In this document: in pieces, positions 1 to 8,517 of the stretch
How the letters are laid out: every line of letters starts with the position of its first letter
Numbering within the stretch: the first letter of the stretch is position 1
Assembly: GCA_002452555.1 (NCBI GenBank)
Contig: DKER01000126.1
Location: forward strand, 1 to 15,036
Origin: Fidelibacterota bacterium UBA6817
GTDB taxonomy: Bacteria; Fidelibacterota; Fidelibacteria; Fidelibacterales; Fidelibacteraceae
Reading direction: 5' to 3'
DNA length: 15,036 bases
Program-made: the position numbers and the translations under genes
Notes under the pieces: generated by a model
Databases searched by the model: none
What the model saw: the letters and a program-made list of their open reading frames with translations, nothing else
Told to the model about the DNA's origin: nothing

Positions 1-5
1 CTGTT

Positions 6-131
6 GACTGACCACTGACAACTGTCAACTGCTTTCAACTGACTACCGGCTACCGGCTACCGGCTACTGGCTACCGGCTACTGGCTACCGGCTACTGGCT
101 ACTGGACCGGCTACCTGCTACCGGCTACTGT
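6..131. repeat. Degenerate heptamer tandem array
   Basis: The stretch reads in steps of seven bases. The right part (from about 41) is GGCTACC or GGCTACT repeated about a dozen times, with one unit shortened to five bases (106-110). The left part is older-looking and built of units such as GACTGAC, CACTGAC, AACTGTC and AACTGCT. A perfect inverted pair, TGACA-AC-TGTCA, lies at 16-27. A period of seven does not suit a coding sequence, and no gene is visible here. The array resembles, as a class, the short tandem heptamer repeats described in cyanobacteria; a relationship is not implied. It lies in the gap before the lipoprotein gene. Confidence 0.9.
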
Positions 132-173
132 TTTATTCTTCTTAAATAAAAACATTAACACTAATTTATTCCT

Positions 174-1667
174 ATGCAAAAACAACTGTTCTTCATTTTG
201 ACAGCAATCTTTATCATTTCCTGTGAACCGGCAGATGAGGTCCCGCCTGCTGTTAATATTGCTTATCCCGGAGATTTGGATGTTGTGTCCGGGCAGGTGG
301 AAGTTCTTGTTGCCGCTACAGATAATGACGATATCCGTGATTTATCTGTTTTTGCTGACAATGAATTGCTGCTTTTGACAAAACCCGGATCCTATTTATC
401 CACAATTTGGAATACTGACACGTACGATGACGGACGGATGCATTCCCTGTCAGCCGTGGCGGAAGATATGTCCGGCAACACTAGCGTATCCCCTCCTATC
501 AGGGTTCTTGTTAAAAATATACCGGCTGACCCGTCAAAAATATCCGTTCAAAGAAATTCTGAAGGATTATGTTACATTTCCTGGATTCCATTCGAGGCTT
601 CCACAACATATGATATCCTGCTTTTAGATCCCCGTAACGTAACGGATACTCTCTATTTTGTGTCAGACTGGCCCGACACGATGATTTCGTTCAATTCTGA
701 AGGATTCTCCGATGCTGTGATTCAAATCCGCATCCATAACCCGATTACAAATACAATCTCCCCGGTTCCCCTGTACAAACGCTATGCCCCATTTTCATCC
801 TGTTTTGTTTTTACGGATTTAAGAGATGATGAACTCAAATCAGCCTATATCAGAAGCAGTGAATCACCTTTTATCCGACGCTTGACGGCAGACAAAAATA
901 TTCGGGAGATCGCATTTTCTGCAGAAGATGACCGTGTTTATATCCTGCATGAACAGGGAATAGATAAAATGGACGGAAGCGGTTCAAATCGTAGGCGGTT
1001 GAGAAACGGAATTTATTACAATATGGAGCTGAACCGCGAAAACGGCAAAATCCTGACTCTGACAGGAATAAATGCCCTTATCATTGATCCTGATGGTTCT
1101 GCTAATGTTCTTTCGGTCAAAGGGATGGTTTTTGACGCCAACTGGACCAGAGACAATGACTATATCTTCATAACTGCCCTTCCCAACAAAATGAATTACC
1201 TGAGGTGTTACAGGGTCAACGTTAACAATCCGTATGATATTCTGACGTTGTCACCTGATACAGATGAAAGCAATTACCGGAACCCGTTGGAAATGACCGA
1301 TGCGTGGCTCTTCAATGACGGACAAAATCTTTTTAAACGCTCTTTCGCGGTAGATCAACATGAACAAATCCTGACATTCGACGGTGAAATTTTCCATATG
1401 AAAGAGAGTCCGGACGGGACATGGTTTTTATTGGTATTAAGAAAAACAGGGATAATTACAACAGACATATTTTATGAGCTCATGTACTTCAGTTGGCCGG
1501 ATTTAACCGCTCACACGCTTTTTACAGACCGGAATGCCCCGACATTTTCCATATCTCCCGACGGGAAACATATCCTTTACAGGAAAAACGGCATGATCTG
1601 TATCTCTTCCCCGCAGGGAGGTGATGAACGTATCCTTGAAACAAGTGGTGAGACGTTTTCATGGTAA
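174..1667 (+). CDS. Lipoprotein with Ig-like domain and TolB-like beta-propeller
   Basis: 497 residues. An N-terminal hydrophobic segment ends in a lipobox (I-I-S-C17), so the mature protein should be lipid-anchored at Cys17; Glu at +2 argues against inner-membrane retention if the usual sorting rule holds. Residues about 23-115 look like a bacterial Ig-like domain (PPAVNIAYP start, DNDDIRDLSVFADN, AEDMSGN). Residues about 117-210 form a second beta-rich domain, possibly fibronectin-III-like. Residues about 215-497 have WD40/TolB-like propeller blades, clearest at the end (FSISPDGKHILYRKNG). The gene overlaps the following TonB-dependent receptor gene by 7 bases, which implies co-translation, so a role as the receptor's surface or periplasmic partner is likely but inferred. 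The start ATG has an AT-rich leader with no evident Shine-Dalgarno sequence. The exact function is unknown. Confidence 0.85.
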   Translation: MQKQLFFILTAIFIISCEPADEVPPAVNIAYPGDLDVVSGQVEVLVAATDNDDIRDLSVFADNELLLLTKPGSYLSTIWNTDTYDDGRMHSLSAVAEDMSGNTSVSPPIRVLVKNIPADPSKISVQRNSEGLCYISWIPFEASTTYDILLLDPRNVTDTLYFVSDWPDTMISFNSEGFSDAVIQIRIHNPITNTISPVPLYKRYAPFSSCFVFTDLRDDELKSAYIRSSESPFIRRLTADKNIREIAFSAEDDRVYILHEQGIDKMDGSGSNRRRLRNGIYYNMELNRENGKILTLTGINALIIDPDGSANVLSVKGMVFDANWTRDNDYIFITALPNKMNYLRCYRVNVNNPYDILTLSPDTDESNYRNPLEMTDAWLFNDGQNLFKRSFAVDQHEQILTFDGEIFHMKESPDGTWFLLVLRKTGIITTDIFYELMYFSWPDLTAHTLFTDRNAPTFSISPDGKHILYRKNGMICISSPQGGDERILETSGETFSW

Positions 1668-3835
1668 AGAAACTATTCCGCATCATTCCATTATTTCTTT
1701 TCACGTTTTCCATGCTTTGGAGTGAATCCTTTCAGATCGTTGATGACAGGAACAATTCCCCGCTAGCCGGTGCAAATATTATTGTTATCGGTTCTGAAAG
1801 AGGGACCATCTCCGATGAAGAAGGATTTTTTTCATTACAAAATTTATCGCCTGAGACACAAATTCGCATAACATACATTGGTTATTATGCTATTGAATTG
1901 CGATGGGAAAAATTAAGAGCTGTAAAAACAATCCGCATGACAGCTGCAACAATTCCTTTTGGACAGGTCGTCGTAGTCGGTCAGCAAAAGAACTGGGTGA
2001 AAGAAGAAATCGGCGGGAATGTGAGACTTTTGGATACAGAAGATTTCCTGCGCTTCGGTGTTACGGGCCCGGCCGATATTTTGGCTGTGGAACCATCCGT
2101 GCAAATTACGGGCCCGCCAGACGGAAGCCAGTATATATCCATCCGGGGAAGCAATGCTGACGAAGTTCTTGTCGTTTACGACGGCCTTCCTTTAAACACT
2201 GAATTCAGCGGGTCATTTGACCTTTCCCTGTTAAACATCTACGATATCGAATCATTCCAGATCATGAAGGGAAGTCACTCTACCCTTTTCGGTTCAGGTG
2301 CGTTTGGTGGTGTGGTCAATATTACTCCCAAAATTTCCGGAGACAGAATTCTGGAAATATTCGGAAGGACCGATAATCTGTATGGCAGTGACGGAGGAAC
2401 CAATGTTTTCCTTCACTTTAAAGGACTGGACAGCCGTTTCGGGATTATGAAAAAAAGATATAACCTGCATGATCTTCCCATAGAGAGAGATGAAACATTT
2501 TACTCATTGCTAAGCCGTTACCGTTTTAATGATGAAAGCATCCTTTCCGGAAAAATCATGTACAGACCCGGATTTACCGGCTCTAATCAAATTCCTTATT
2601 CTCAGGACGCAAATCATTTCATCGGACATGTTTATTACAACGGAAATCTGGGCTTTTTGAAAGATTTTCAGCTGGAATATGCACAAAAGTACTTCAAAAC
2701 AGGTTCGTTTTATACTCAAAACTCATATCACATTCTTTCAGACAGAAAGGATGAAAGCAGGATAAGCACCGCCGGAAAAAAGTTCAATTATGCTTACGGA
2801 TCTATTCAGATCAGGGCGGATTATAACCGATCGGATTATGAAGGCAATCGCATATTAAAAGGACACTATATCGAGCCGGCTATTACAATATATCGGGATG
2901 TCCTGGAAAAAGACGCAATGAATGGCGCAGCAATCATCAAATTGAAGGATGAAACCGGATTTTCATTTCTTGAATGGTTTGAAGTGGATATTGCCCTGCG
3001 ATACGACCATCAGGAAGTGCACAGCTTAAAATCTGTTGAGGGAACCGATTTTCCAATCTTAAAGGAAAAGGATTTTGTTTGGCAGAATTTCTCAAAAAAA
3101 CTTGGGTTTTCAGTCAGTTCACATCTCCAAAACAGCGACTATGTCCTTTTTATATTAAATGGTGATAATGTCCGTTTCCCAAAACTGGATGAGATTTACA
3201 GAGCCGGGTTTACACAACTGGGGGCGTTTCAGGATTGTACTCTGGTGCCTGAACGGAACATCTCGTTTGAAACCGGAATCACAGGCACGGCATACCCAAA
3301 GGGATTTTTTTCTTTTTCCGATAAAATTGAATATTCTTTTTCATATTTTAAAAACCAGTATGAAAATAAAATTTATGAGATTGTCGTTCCCCGGGGCGAT
3401 CCAACACCGGTAAACTCAATCAATCTGTCCCGGATAACCGGGGTGGAAGCATCAATTATGGCAACTCTGCTGAACAATAAACTGGAAATTCATGCCGGAT
3501 CCATGTTTCTGGACATCAGCGATTTCCGGGTTTTCCAAAATAAACCCGATTACCGGCATCAGCTGGAAATTCGATTTAGACCCATGAAGACCCATTTTCG
3601 CACCCGTTTTTTTCTGGAAGGGCGGCAAAGTTATTTTTACAGTCAAACAGAAGGGCTGATCTATTTCGGGGAACTGGATAGCCGAAAAAATGTGGATGTG
3701 TATATAAGTCGTGATTTTAAAACCGGTCTTTTGGATTGGACGGTCGGCGGTTCAATCCGTAATGTATTTTCAAACAGAACTGATTCATATATAGACAGAA
3801 AATATTCTATGATAACCCTTAACATAAGCTGGTGA
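1661..3835 (+). CDS. TonB-dependent outer-membrane receptor
   Basis: 724 residues. A signal peptide (about 1-23, cleavage near WSES) is followed by a carboxypeptidase-regulatory-like domain (about 24-95; SPLAGANIIVIGSERGTISDEEG, then the typical ITYIGY). The plug domain spans about 103-224, with the hallmark IRGSNADEVLVVYDGLPLN near 161-179 and VVNITPK closing it. The remaining roughly 500 residues are the alternating aromatic strands of a beta-barrel, ending in Trp (NISW), as expected of an outer-membrane protein recognised by the Bam complex. VVVVG at about 103-107 may act as the TonB box. A GGTGAG ribosome site lies 8 bases before ATG 1661. It is small for this family in FCB bacteria, nearer vitamin B12 or siderophore receptors than SusC. 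The transported substrate cannot be deduced. It sits between an overlapping lipoprotein gene and a regulator-like gene that starts 1 base after its stop. Confidence 0.93.
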   Translation: MVKKLFRIIPLFLFTFSMLWSESFQIVDDRNNSPLAGANIIVIGSERGTISDEEGFFSLQNLSPETQIRITYIGYYAIELRWEKLRAVKTIRMTAATIPFGQVVVVGQQKNWVKEEIGGNVRLLDTEDFLRFGVTGPADILAVEPSVQITGPPDGSQYISIRGSNADEVLVVYDGLPLNTEFSGSFDLSLLNIYDIESFQIMKGSHSTLFGSGAFGGVVNITPKISGDRILEIFGRTDNLYGSDGGTNVFLHFKGLDSRFGIMKKRYNLHDLPIERDETFYSLLSRYRFNDESILSGKIMYRPGFTGSNQIPYSQDANHFIGHVYYNGNLGFLKDFQLEYAQKYFKTGSFYTQNSYHILSDRKDESRISTAGKKFNYAYGSIQIRADYNRSDYEGNRILKGHYIEPAITIYRDVLEKDAMNGAAIIKLKDETGFSFLEWFEVDIALRYDHQEVHSLKSVEGTDFPILKEKDFVWQNFSKKLGFSVSSHLQNSDYVLFILNGDNVRFPKLDEIYRAGFTQLGAFQDCTLVPERNISFETGITGTAYPKGFFSFSDKIEYSFSYFKNQYENKIYEIVVPRGDPTPVNSINLSRITGVEASIMATLLNNKLEIHAGSMFLDISDFRVFQNKPDYRHQLEIRFRPMKTHFRTRFFLEGRQSYFYSQTEGLIYFGELDSRKNVDVYISRDFKTGLLDWTVGGSIRNVFSNRTDSYIDRKYSMITLNISW

Positions 3836-3836
3836 G

Positions 3837-5597
3837 ATGATGTCAACCACAGAATTAAATATTGATTTCAGTAGAATTCCCGTTGAAAAGGCCAGGTTTA
3901 TGAACGGACAGAAACCGAATCCTCAGGTTATACGGGATTTTATCGCGGATTCCTGGGAACGCTCACGAATTTTAGGTATTCCGCAAACCCCGGAAATCAA
4001 CCCGGACAATGCAGTAGGGGGAGAAATCAAAAGGCGATTCCAAACTCTAAAAACACATATCAATCTTTTTCAGGAATATGATCATTTATTATCGCCTTTG
4101 CTTAGTGAAAAAAATCTCGCATATGGCATTTTCTGGGCAGATATTGAGGGGACTATCGTTCATGTAAACGGGATTACGTCATTCATTAAACCCGGAATGA
4201 GACTTTCGGAACGCGATGCCGGAACAAATATTGTGGGAACGTGCATTCTTTTAAACAAACCTCTGCTTATGCATCAGAAGGAGTTTTACCAGTCCCGGTT
4301 CAATGACAGTATCTATGGATGCTTTCCCCTTTTATCAGGAGAAAAAACAGTTGTCGGATGTATGGGAATTGAACTTTCTGCCCAGACAGTTGAAAAAGAA
4401 ATTTTCCAGATTCTGGAAATTCTTGCCGGTATAATTAACAAACAGATAACCCAGTATAATAAACTTAATGAATCTCTGGTCCAGACGAATGAATTACAGA
4501 GAATTTTGAACAGTATTCCTTCAGGTATCATCATCTTAAATCCGGAAGAACGGATAACCTATACCAACAATAAAGCAAGAGAATTCTTTAAAATTCAAGA
4601 TGTATTGCCCGGACGTCCTTTTTTTCACTCGATCATTCAAAAGGGAATCTCTCCATCAGATCTGTTAAGACTGGAAAAAGAATATACATACCGCGAACAT
4701 CTGTTAACATTTGGCGGGCAGACAAAAACCTTCTACGTTTCATCTTCCATCCTCAAAGATCATGAAAATCGGATTACGGGATTGTTGTTAGCATTTTCTC
4801 CCTTTGATGCTCTGTTAAAACAGGTCTCACACCAGGCAAAACCGCTGAATGAAATGATTTCATTCCGGGAAATAATAAAAAACACCCGGGATTCTGCAAA
4901 TTTTAATGAAACCCTGTCATCACTGGCACGCTCACCCTGGGATTTATTGATCAAGGGTGAAAAAGGCATGTTTCAGGAAGATATCGCCAGATCAATCCAC
5001 TTTATGTCACCCAGAAGCACAGGTCCCTTAATGCATTTCGATCTTGAACAGCATACGCCTTTTGAAATCAGGCAGGAATTATGGGGCTTCTACGGTGTTA
5101 ATTATGATCACGATTCGATGAAAGTGCTGATTTCCCAGGCCAACACGGGGACATTGGTCCTGTGGCATTTTGAAACCATGAATCAATCCCTTCAAACCGA
5201 TTTCCTGAATATATTAATAAAGCGTGAATTGCCGGATCACCGAAAAATCAATGTTCGTTTTATCTGTGTAGCCGATCCTGCTGCAACTGATTTTTCTTTA
5301 AACAATGACTTAAACGAATACTTTCAAAACAGAGTTCTGGAGATTAAACCGCTGAGACACTATTCCGGCGAAACCGGCATCATTGCCAGAAATCTTTTAC
5401 ATCAGATCTCAATGCGTTATCATATTAATCCTCCTGACATATCAAAAGATGTGCAACAAATATTTGATTTATATTCATGGCCCGGAAATTTGGATGAGCT
5501 TCAGGATGTTTTATCCACAATTTTATTCACTTACAAAACCGGTAAAATTGAACGCAGCCATTTGCCTGATAAACTCAAGACATTACGTTCTGATTGA
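3837..5597 (+). CDS. GAF-PAS protein with degenerate sigma-54-activator AAA+ domain
   Basis: 586 residues, architecture like AcoR/DhaR regulators. The N-terminus has the family motif SWERS (39-43). A GAF-type sensor follows (about 75-205; SERDAGTNIVGT near 124-135), then a PAS domain (about 217-325; ILNSIPSGIIILN). Residues about 335-575 align by eye with the sigma-54-interaction AAA+ domain but have lost its working parts. Walker A GESGTGK reads GEKGMFQ (374-380). Walker B LFLDEI reads LVLWHF (440-445). The GAFTGA loop is missing after ELWG (414-417). The sensor-II Arg in WPGNVREL is Asp (WPGNLDEL, 548-555). The protein ends about 30 residues later with no Fis-type helix-turn-helix. It should therefore neither hydrolyse ATP nor activate sigma-54 polymerase. 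A role as ligand sensor or partner protein for another regulator is inferred. ATG 3840 is an equally possible start. Confidence 0.88.
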   Translation: MMSTTELNIDFSRIPVEKARFMNGQKPNPQVIRDFIADSWERSRILGIPQTPEINPDNAVGGEIKRRFQTLKTHINLFQEYDHLLSPLLSEKNLAYGIFWADIEGTIVHVNGITSFIKPGMRLSERDAGTNIVGTCILLNKPLLMHQKEFYQSRFNDSIYGCFPLLSGEKTVVGCMGIELSAQTVEKEIFQILEILAGIINKQITQYNKLNESLVQTNELQRILNSIPSGIIILNPEERITYTNNKAREFFKIQDVLPGRPFFHSIIQKGISPSDLLRLEKEYTYREHLLTFGGQTKTFYVSSSILKDHENRITGLLLAFSPFDALLKQVSHQAKPLNEMISFREIIKNTRDSANFNETLSSLARSPWDLLIKGEKGMFQEDIARSIHFMSPRSTGPLMHFDLEQHTPFEIRQELWGFYGVNYDHDSMKVLISQANTGTLVLWHFETMNQSLQTDFLNILIKRELPDHRKINVRFICVADPAATDFSLNNDLNEYFQNRVLEIKPLRHYSGETGIIARNLLHQISMRYHINPPDISKDVQQIFDLYSWPGNLDELQDVLSTILFTYKTGKIERSHLPDKLKTLRSD

Positions 5598-5653
5598 CAG
5601 CCAGGTTCACTCTTTCTAAATAATACAGATACGATCAAACCGTACGGAAGGAA

Positions 5654-5725
5654 ATGAAAACCGGGAAATATGATATTTTTAAAGCAAAAAAACACGGTTA
5701 TGAAAAATTATTCGAAATTTTGTAA
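5654..5725 (+). CDS. Possible 23-residue small ORF
   Basis: In the gap between the regulator-like gene and tRNA-Ala there is a short ORF of 23 codons (begins MKTGKYDIFKAKKHGY, ends LFEIL) preceded directly by a purine-rich GGAAGGAA. It is basic in the middle and has no membrane segment. I recognise no family. It could be a small protein, a remnant, or chance in AT-rich DNA. No other gene or terminator is visible in 5598-5801. Confidence 0.25.
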   Translation: MKTGKYDIFKAKKHGYEKLFEIL

Positions 5726-5801
5726 CGAACCTTTTGATTCTGAACAAAAGAGTATGAATTTAACAGATAATGTTTCAAATTTTTACGAAATTGATCGTAA
5801 C

Positions 5802-5874
5802 GGGGCTATAGCTCAGCCGGGAGAGCGCGACGTTCGCAATGTCGAGGTCAGGAGTTCGATCCTCCTTAGCTCCA
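5802..5874 (+). tRNA. tRNA-Ala (anticodon CGC)
   Basis: A complete 73-base cloverleaf. The acceptor stem GGGGCTA pairs with TAGCTCC (5867-5873), with discriminator A5874. The D-arm is GCTC/GAGC, the anticodon stem CGACG/TGTCG, the anticodon loop TTCGCAA with CGC at 5835-5837, and the T-arm AGGAG-TTCGATC-CTCCT. CGC reads the alanine codon GCG. The third acceptor pair is G3:U70, the main identity signal for alanyl-tRNA synthetase, which independently supports the alanine call. The 3' CCA is not encoded (the sequence continues ACAT), so it must be added after transcription. Confidence 0.97.
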
Positions 5875-5986
5875 CATTTAAAATGCAAATCCCTTTGTTC
5901 CTTTATCTTCATCTCGTAAAAATTCTGCGGTGTATTGATTTATTTTGTATATTTTTTCAGCTTTCAGACAGGGAGAGAAACGCAGC
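5875..5986 (+). promoter_or_regulatory. Leader before nqrA, presumed promoter region
   Basis: This 112-base AT-rich stretch separates tRNA-Ala from nqrA and holds no ORF. It is the natural place for the nqr operon promoter unless the tRNA transcript reads through. The best sigma-70-like pair I can see is TTGTTC (5895-5900), a 16-base spacer and TAAAAA (5917-5922), which is weak. A TTGATT and a TATATT also occur (5935-5940, 5948-5953), but only 7 bases apart. No -24/-12 sigma-54 element is visible. Confidence 0.2.
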
Positions 5987-7333
5987 ATGACAGACTTTAA
6001 AATTACCCGTGGTTTTGACATTCCCATAAACGGGGAGGCGCATCGAGAACTGGAAGTGCTTCCGGCGGCAAACACCGTTGCCATTCTTCCGGCGGATTTT
6101 CACAACATCAAACCTAAACTTTTAGTACAGGAAAATGATACTGTCAGCGCCGGTACTCCGCTTTTTTTTGATAAACAGGAAGATCGTTTCAAATTTTGCA
6201 GTCCCATCAGCGGTATCGTTAAAAATATCCATTATGGCGAACGCCGTAAAATTGAGAAAATACTGATCGAAAGAACGGATAACGTTAAAAATAAAACGTA
6301 TAAGACCTGGACGCTGAAAGAACTCGAAAACGCAGATCCTGATGAAATAATGGTCCATTTGCTCAACACAGGGCTCTGGCCTTTATTGAGAGAACGGCCC
6401 TTCTATCGCATAGCAAGACCGGATAAAAAACCAAAGAGTATTTTTATTTCGCTGACAGACACAGCTCCGCTTGCTGCAGACCCCCTCTTTCTTATACAGG
6501 GTAAGGAAGAGCTTTTTAAAGCCGGATTATCGCTTTTAAAGAAATTTACAGACGGAAAGATTCATATTTGCGGAAAGGGAGAATCCGATCTTGAACAATC
6601 CCTTCACGGTGTGGAGAAACATGTTTTTACCGGACCGCATCCTTCCGGAAATCCGGGCATTCACATCCATCACATTGATCCCATAAACCGGGGGGACTTT
6701 GTTTGGGTTGTCCGTCCCGATGATTTGGTCATGATATTATCATTCCTTACAACAGGTCAATATCCCGAGACTCGCCGCATTGCACTCGCCGGTGTGAGAT
6801 TATCCAATCCCCGATATGTAGAACTTACGCGCGGTGCTGCACTGTCATTCATAACTGATACGCTTCCAACGGATAACGAATTCCGTATTATCGGCGGAAA
6901 TATCCTGACCGGGACACAAAAATCCAAAAATGATTTTACTGGCTATTATGATAACCTGATAACAATTCTTCCGGAAAACCGGGAACGGATTTTTCTCGGC
7001 TGGATTGCTCCCGGATTGAAAAATTTCAGTTTTTCCAAAACATTCCTGAGTGCCCTGTTTCCGAAGAAAAAATATGAATTTGACAGCGGTCAGTATGGCG
7101 GTCACCGTGCGTTTATTCAGACAGGACTTTTTGAACAAGTGGTGCCCATGGATATATATCCTGATTATCTGATCCGCAGCATTTTAGCAGAAGATATTCC
7201 CGAAATGGAAGCATTGGGACTCTATGAGGTTGATGTGGAAGATCTTGCACTCTGCAGCTATATCGATCCGTCCAAGAATGATGTTAACGCTATTATCCGG
7301 CACGGTCTGGACCTTCTGGAGCGAGAGGGGTGA
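5987..7333 (+). CDS. nqrA: Na+-translocating NADH:quinone reductase subunit A
   Basis: 448 residues from ATG 5987, matching the family length of about 447. It begins MTDFKITRGFDIPINGEA, the typical NqrA opening, and has the barrel-sandwich-like region VLPADFHNIKPKLLVQENDTV and SPISGIVKNI. The end carries GLYEVDVEDLALCSYIDPSK, characteristic of NqrA. NqrA is the soluble cytoplasmic-face subunit, associated with NqrB and implicated in quinone binding. The start is fixed by GGGAGAG at 5971-5977, 9 bases upstream; an in-frame TTG at 5945 lies in the leader and would add 14 unrelated residues. It is the first gene of the nqr operon. Confidence 0.96.
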   Translation: MTDFKITRGFDIPINGEAHRELEVLPAANTVAILPADFHNIKPKLLVQENDTVSAGTPLFFDKQEDRFKFCSPISGIVKNIHYGERRKIEKILIERTDNVKNKTYKTWTLKELENADPDEIMVHLLNTGLWPLLRERPFYRIARPDKKPKSIFISLTDTAPLAADPLFLIQGKEELFKAGLSLLKKFTDGKIHICGKGESDLEQSLHGVEKHVFTGPHPSGNPGIHIHHIDPINRGDFVWVVRPDDLVMILSFLTTGQYPETRRIALAGVRLSNPRYVELTRGAALSFITDTLPTDNEFRIIGGNILTGTQKSKNDFTGYYDNLITILPENRERIFLGWIAPGLKNFSFSKTFLSALFPKKKYEFDSGQYGGHRAFIQTGLFEQVVPMDIYPDYLIRSILAEDIPEMEALGLYEVDVEDLALCSYIDPSKNDVNAIIRHGLDLLEREG

Positions 7334-7335
7334 GC

Positions 7336-8517
7336 ATGAAAATACTACGAAAATTATTTGATACGGTACGGCCGCATTTTGAAAAAGACGGCAGATTACA
7401 CGGGCTTTATTTCCTGTTTGAAGGTGTGGAATCCTTTACATTTACAACGGGTAAAGTAACACCGGGAGCACCCCATGTCCGTGATCATCTGGATATTAAA
7501 CGCCTGATGTCCATGGTGATTATCGCCTTGATTCCCGCAATTCTTGTCGGAATTTATAACACAGGTCTTCAGGGACTGCTTGCCGACGGATTGGCCGTAA
7601 CATTCTGGGGAGCCGTATTTCGCGGACTTCGGGTTGTTTTGCCCATCATCATTGTTTCCTATGCCGTCGGCGGATTCTGGGAAGTCCTTTTTGCCGTGAT
7701 CCGGAAACACGAAATCAATGAAGGATTCCTGGTGACAGGCATGCTTTTCCCCCTGGTTCTTCCTCCGAATACACCCCTCTGGCAGGTAGCTCTGGGCATT
7801 TCCTTCGGGGTTGTGATCGGGAAGGAAGTCTTCGGCGGAACCGGCATGAATATTTTTAACCCTACACTTGTCGGCCGGGCTTTCCTTTTCTTTTCCTATC
7901 CGTCCGGTTTTTCCGGTTCAGCACCCTATATGGCAGCCCGCTCTTTGGATGCCGTCACCAGTGCTACACCGCTGGCCGTTGCAGCCGCCACACCGGCAGG
8001 CGAATCAGTTACAGCATCCCTGTTGAATTTTCCTCTGAATTATGATCTGAATACATTCTTCCTGGGCCTTCATCCCGGTTGTATTGGGGAAACATCCATA
8101 CTTGCCATTCTTCTCGGAGCACTCTTTCTTCTCCTAACCCGAACAGCAAACTGGCGATCAATGGCCGGAACGGTTATCGGCGCTTTTATAACCGTCAGTC
8201 TTTTCAATCTGATAGCCGGACCTTCTTCCAATCCGTTGATGCATTTGCCGTTTCACTATCACATTCTCATGGGAGGTTTTATGTTCGGGACCGTTTTCAT
8301 GGTAACAGACCCTGTATCTGCCGCAATGACACGGACCGGGATGTGGTTTTACGGCCTGTTGATCGGTGTGATGGCCATTCTTATTCGAGTGGTGAATCCT
8401 GCCTACCCGGAAGGAATGATGCTCGCCATACTCTTTGGTAATCTTTTCGCACCCCTCTTTGATTATTATGTGGTGAAAGCCAACATGAAAAGGAGGTTGA
8501 ACCGTGCACAGCAATAA
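7336..8517 (+). CDS. nqrB: Na+-translocating NADH:quinone reductase subunit B
   Basis: 393 residues from ATG 7336, a multi-spanning membrane protein. The N-terminal PHFEKDGRLHGLYFLFEGV and FTTGKVTPGAPHVRDHLDIKR are typical of NqrB. NqrB carries riboflavin and a covalently bound FMN and is a central part of the sodium path. The FMN attachment motif is DAVTSATPLA; the acceptor Thr211 is encoded at 7966-7968. The usual form is SGAT, so the Gly-to-Ser change is notable. The ribosome site is GAGAGGGG (7323-7330), 5 bases before ATG 7336; a GTG at 7330 overlapping the nqrA stop is an alternative start adding two residues. The 3' end overlaps nqrC by 14 bases. Confidence 0.96.
   Translation: MKILRKLFDTVRPHFEKDGRLHGLYFLFEGVESFTFTTGKVTPGAPHVRDHLDIKRLMSMVIIALIPAILVGIYNTGLQGLLADGLAVTFWGAVFRGLRVVLPIIIVSYAVGGFWEVLFAVIRKHEINEGFLVTGMLFPLVLPPNTPLWQVALGISFGVVIGKEVFGGTGMNIFNPTLVGRAFLFFSYPSGFSGSAPYMAARSLDAVTSATPLAVAAATPAGESVTASLLNFPLNYDLNTFFLGLHPGCIGETSILAILLGALFLLLTRTANWRSMAGTVIGAFITVSLFNLIAGPSSNPLMHLPFHYHILMGGFMFGTVFMVTDPVSAAMTRTGMWFYGLLIGVMAILIRVVNPAYPEGMMLAILFGNLFAPLFDYYVVKANMKRRLNRAQQ

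Noticed and set aside
1..131. CRISPR array
   Set aside because: Units are seven bases with no spacers and no cas genes nearby; it is a simple tandem repeat.
3837..5597. Functional sigma-54-dependent activator
   Set aside because: Walker A, Walker B, GAFTGA and the C-terminal helix-turn-helix are all missing or altered, and no -24/-12 promoter element is seen in the neighbouring gaps.
5802..5874. tRNA-Ala as attachment site of an integrated element
   Set aside because: No integrase gene and no repeat of the tRNA 3' end were seen; the downstream genes are core respiratory genes.
5670..5990. Open frame of 106 codons across the gap, the tRNA and the start of nqrA
   Set aside because: It runs straight through a complete tRNA-Ala gene and into the nqrA start in another frame; no protein family is visible.
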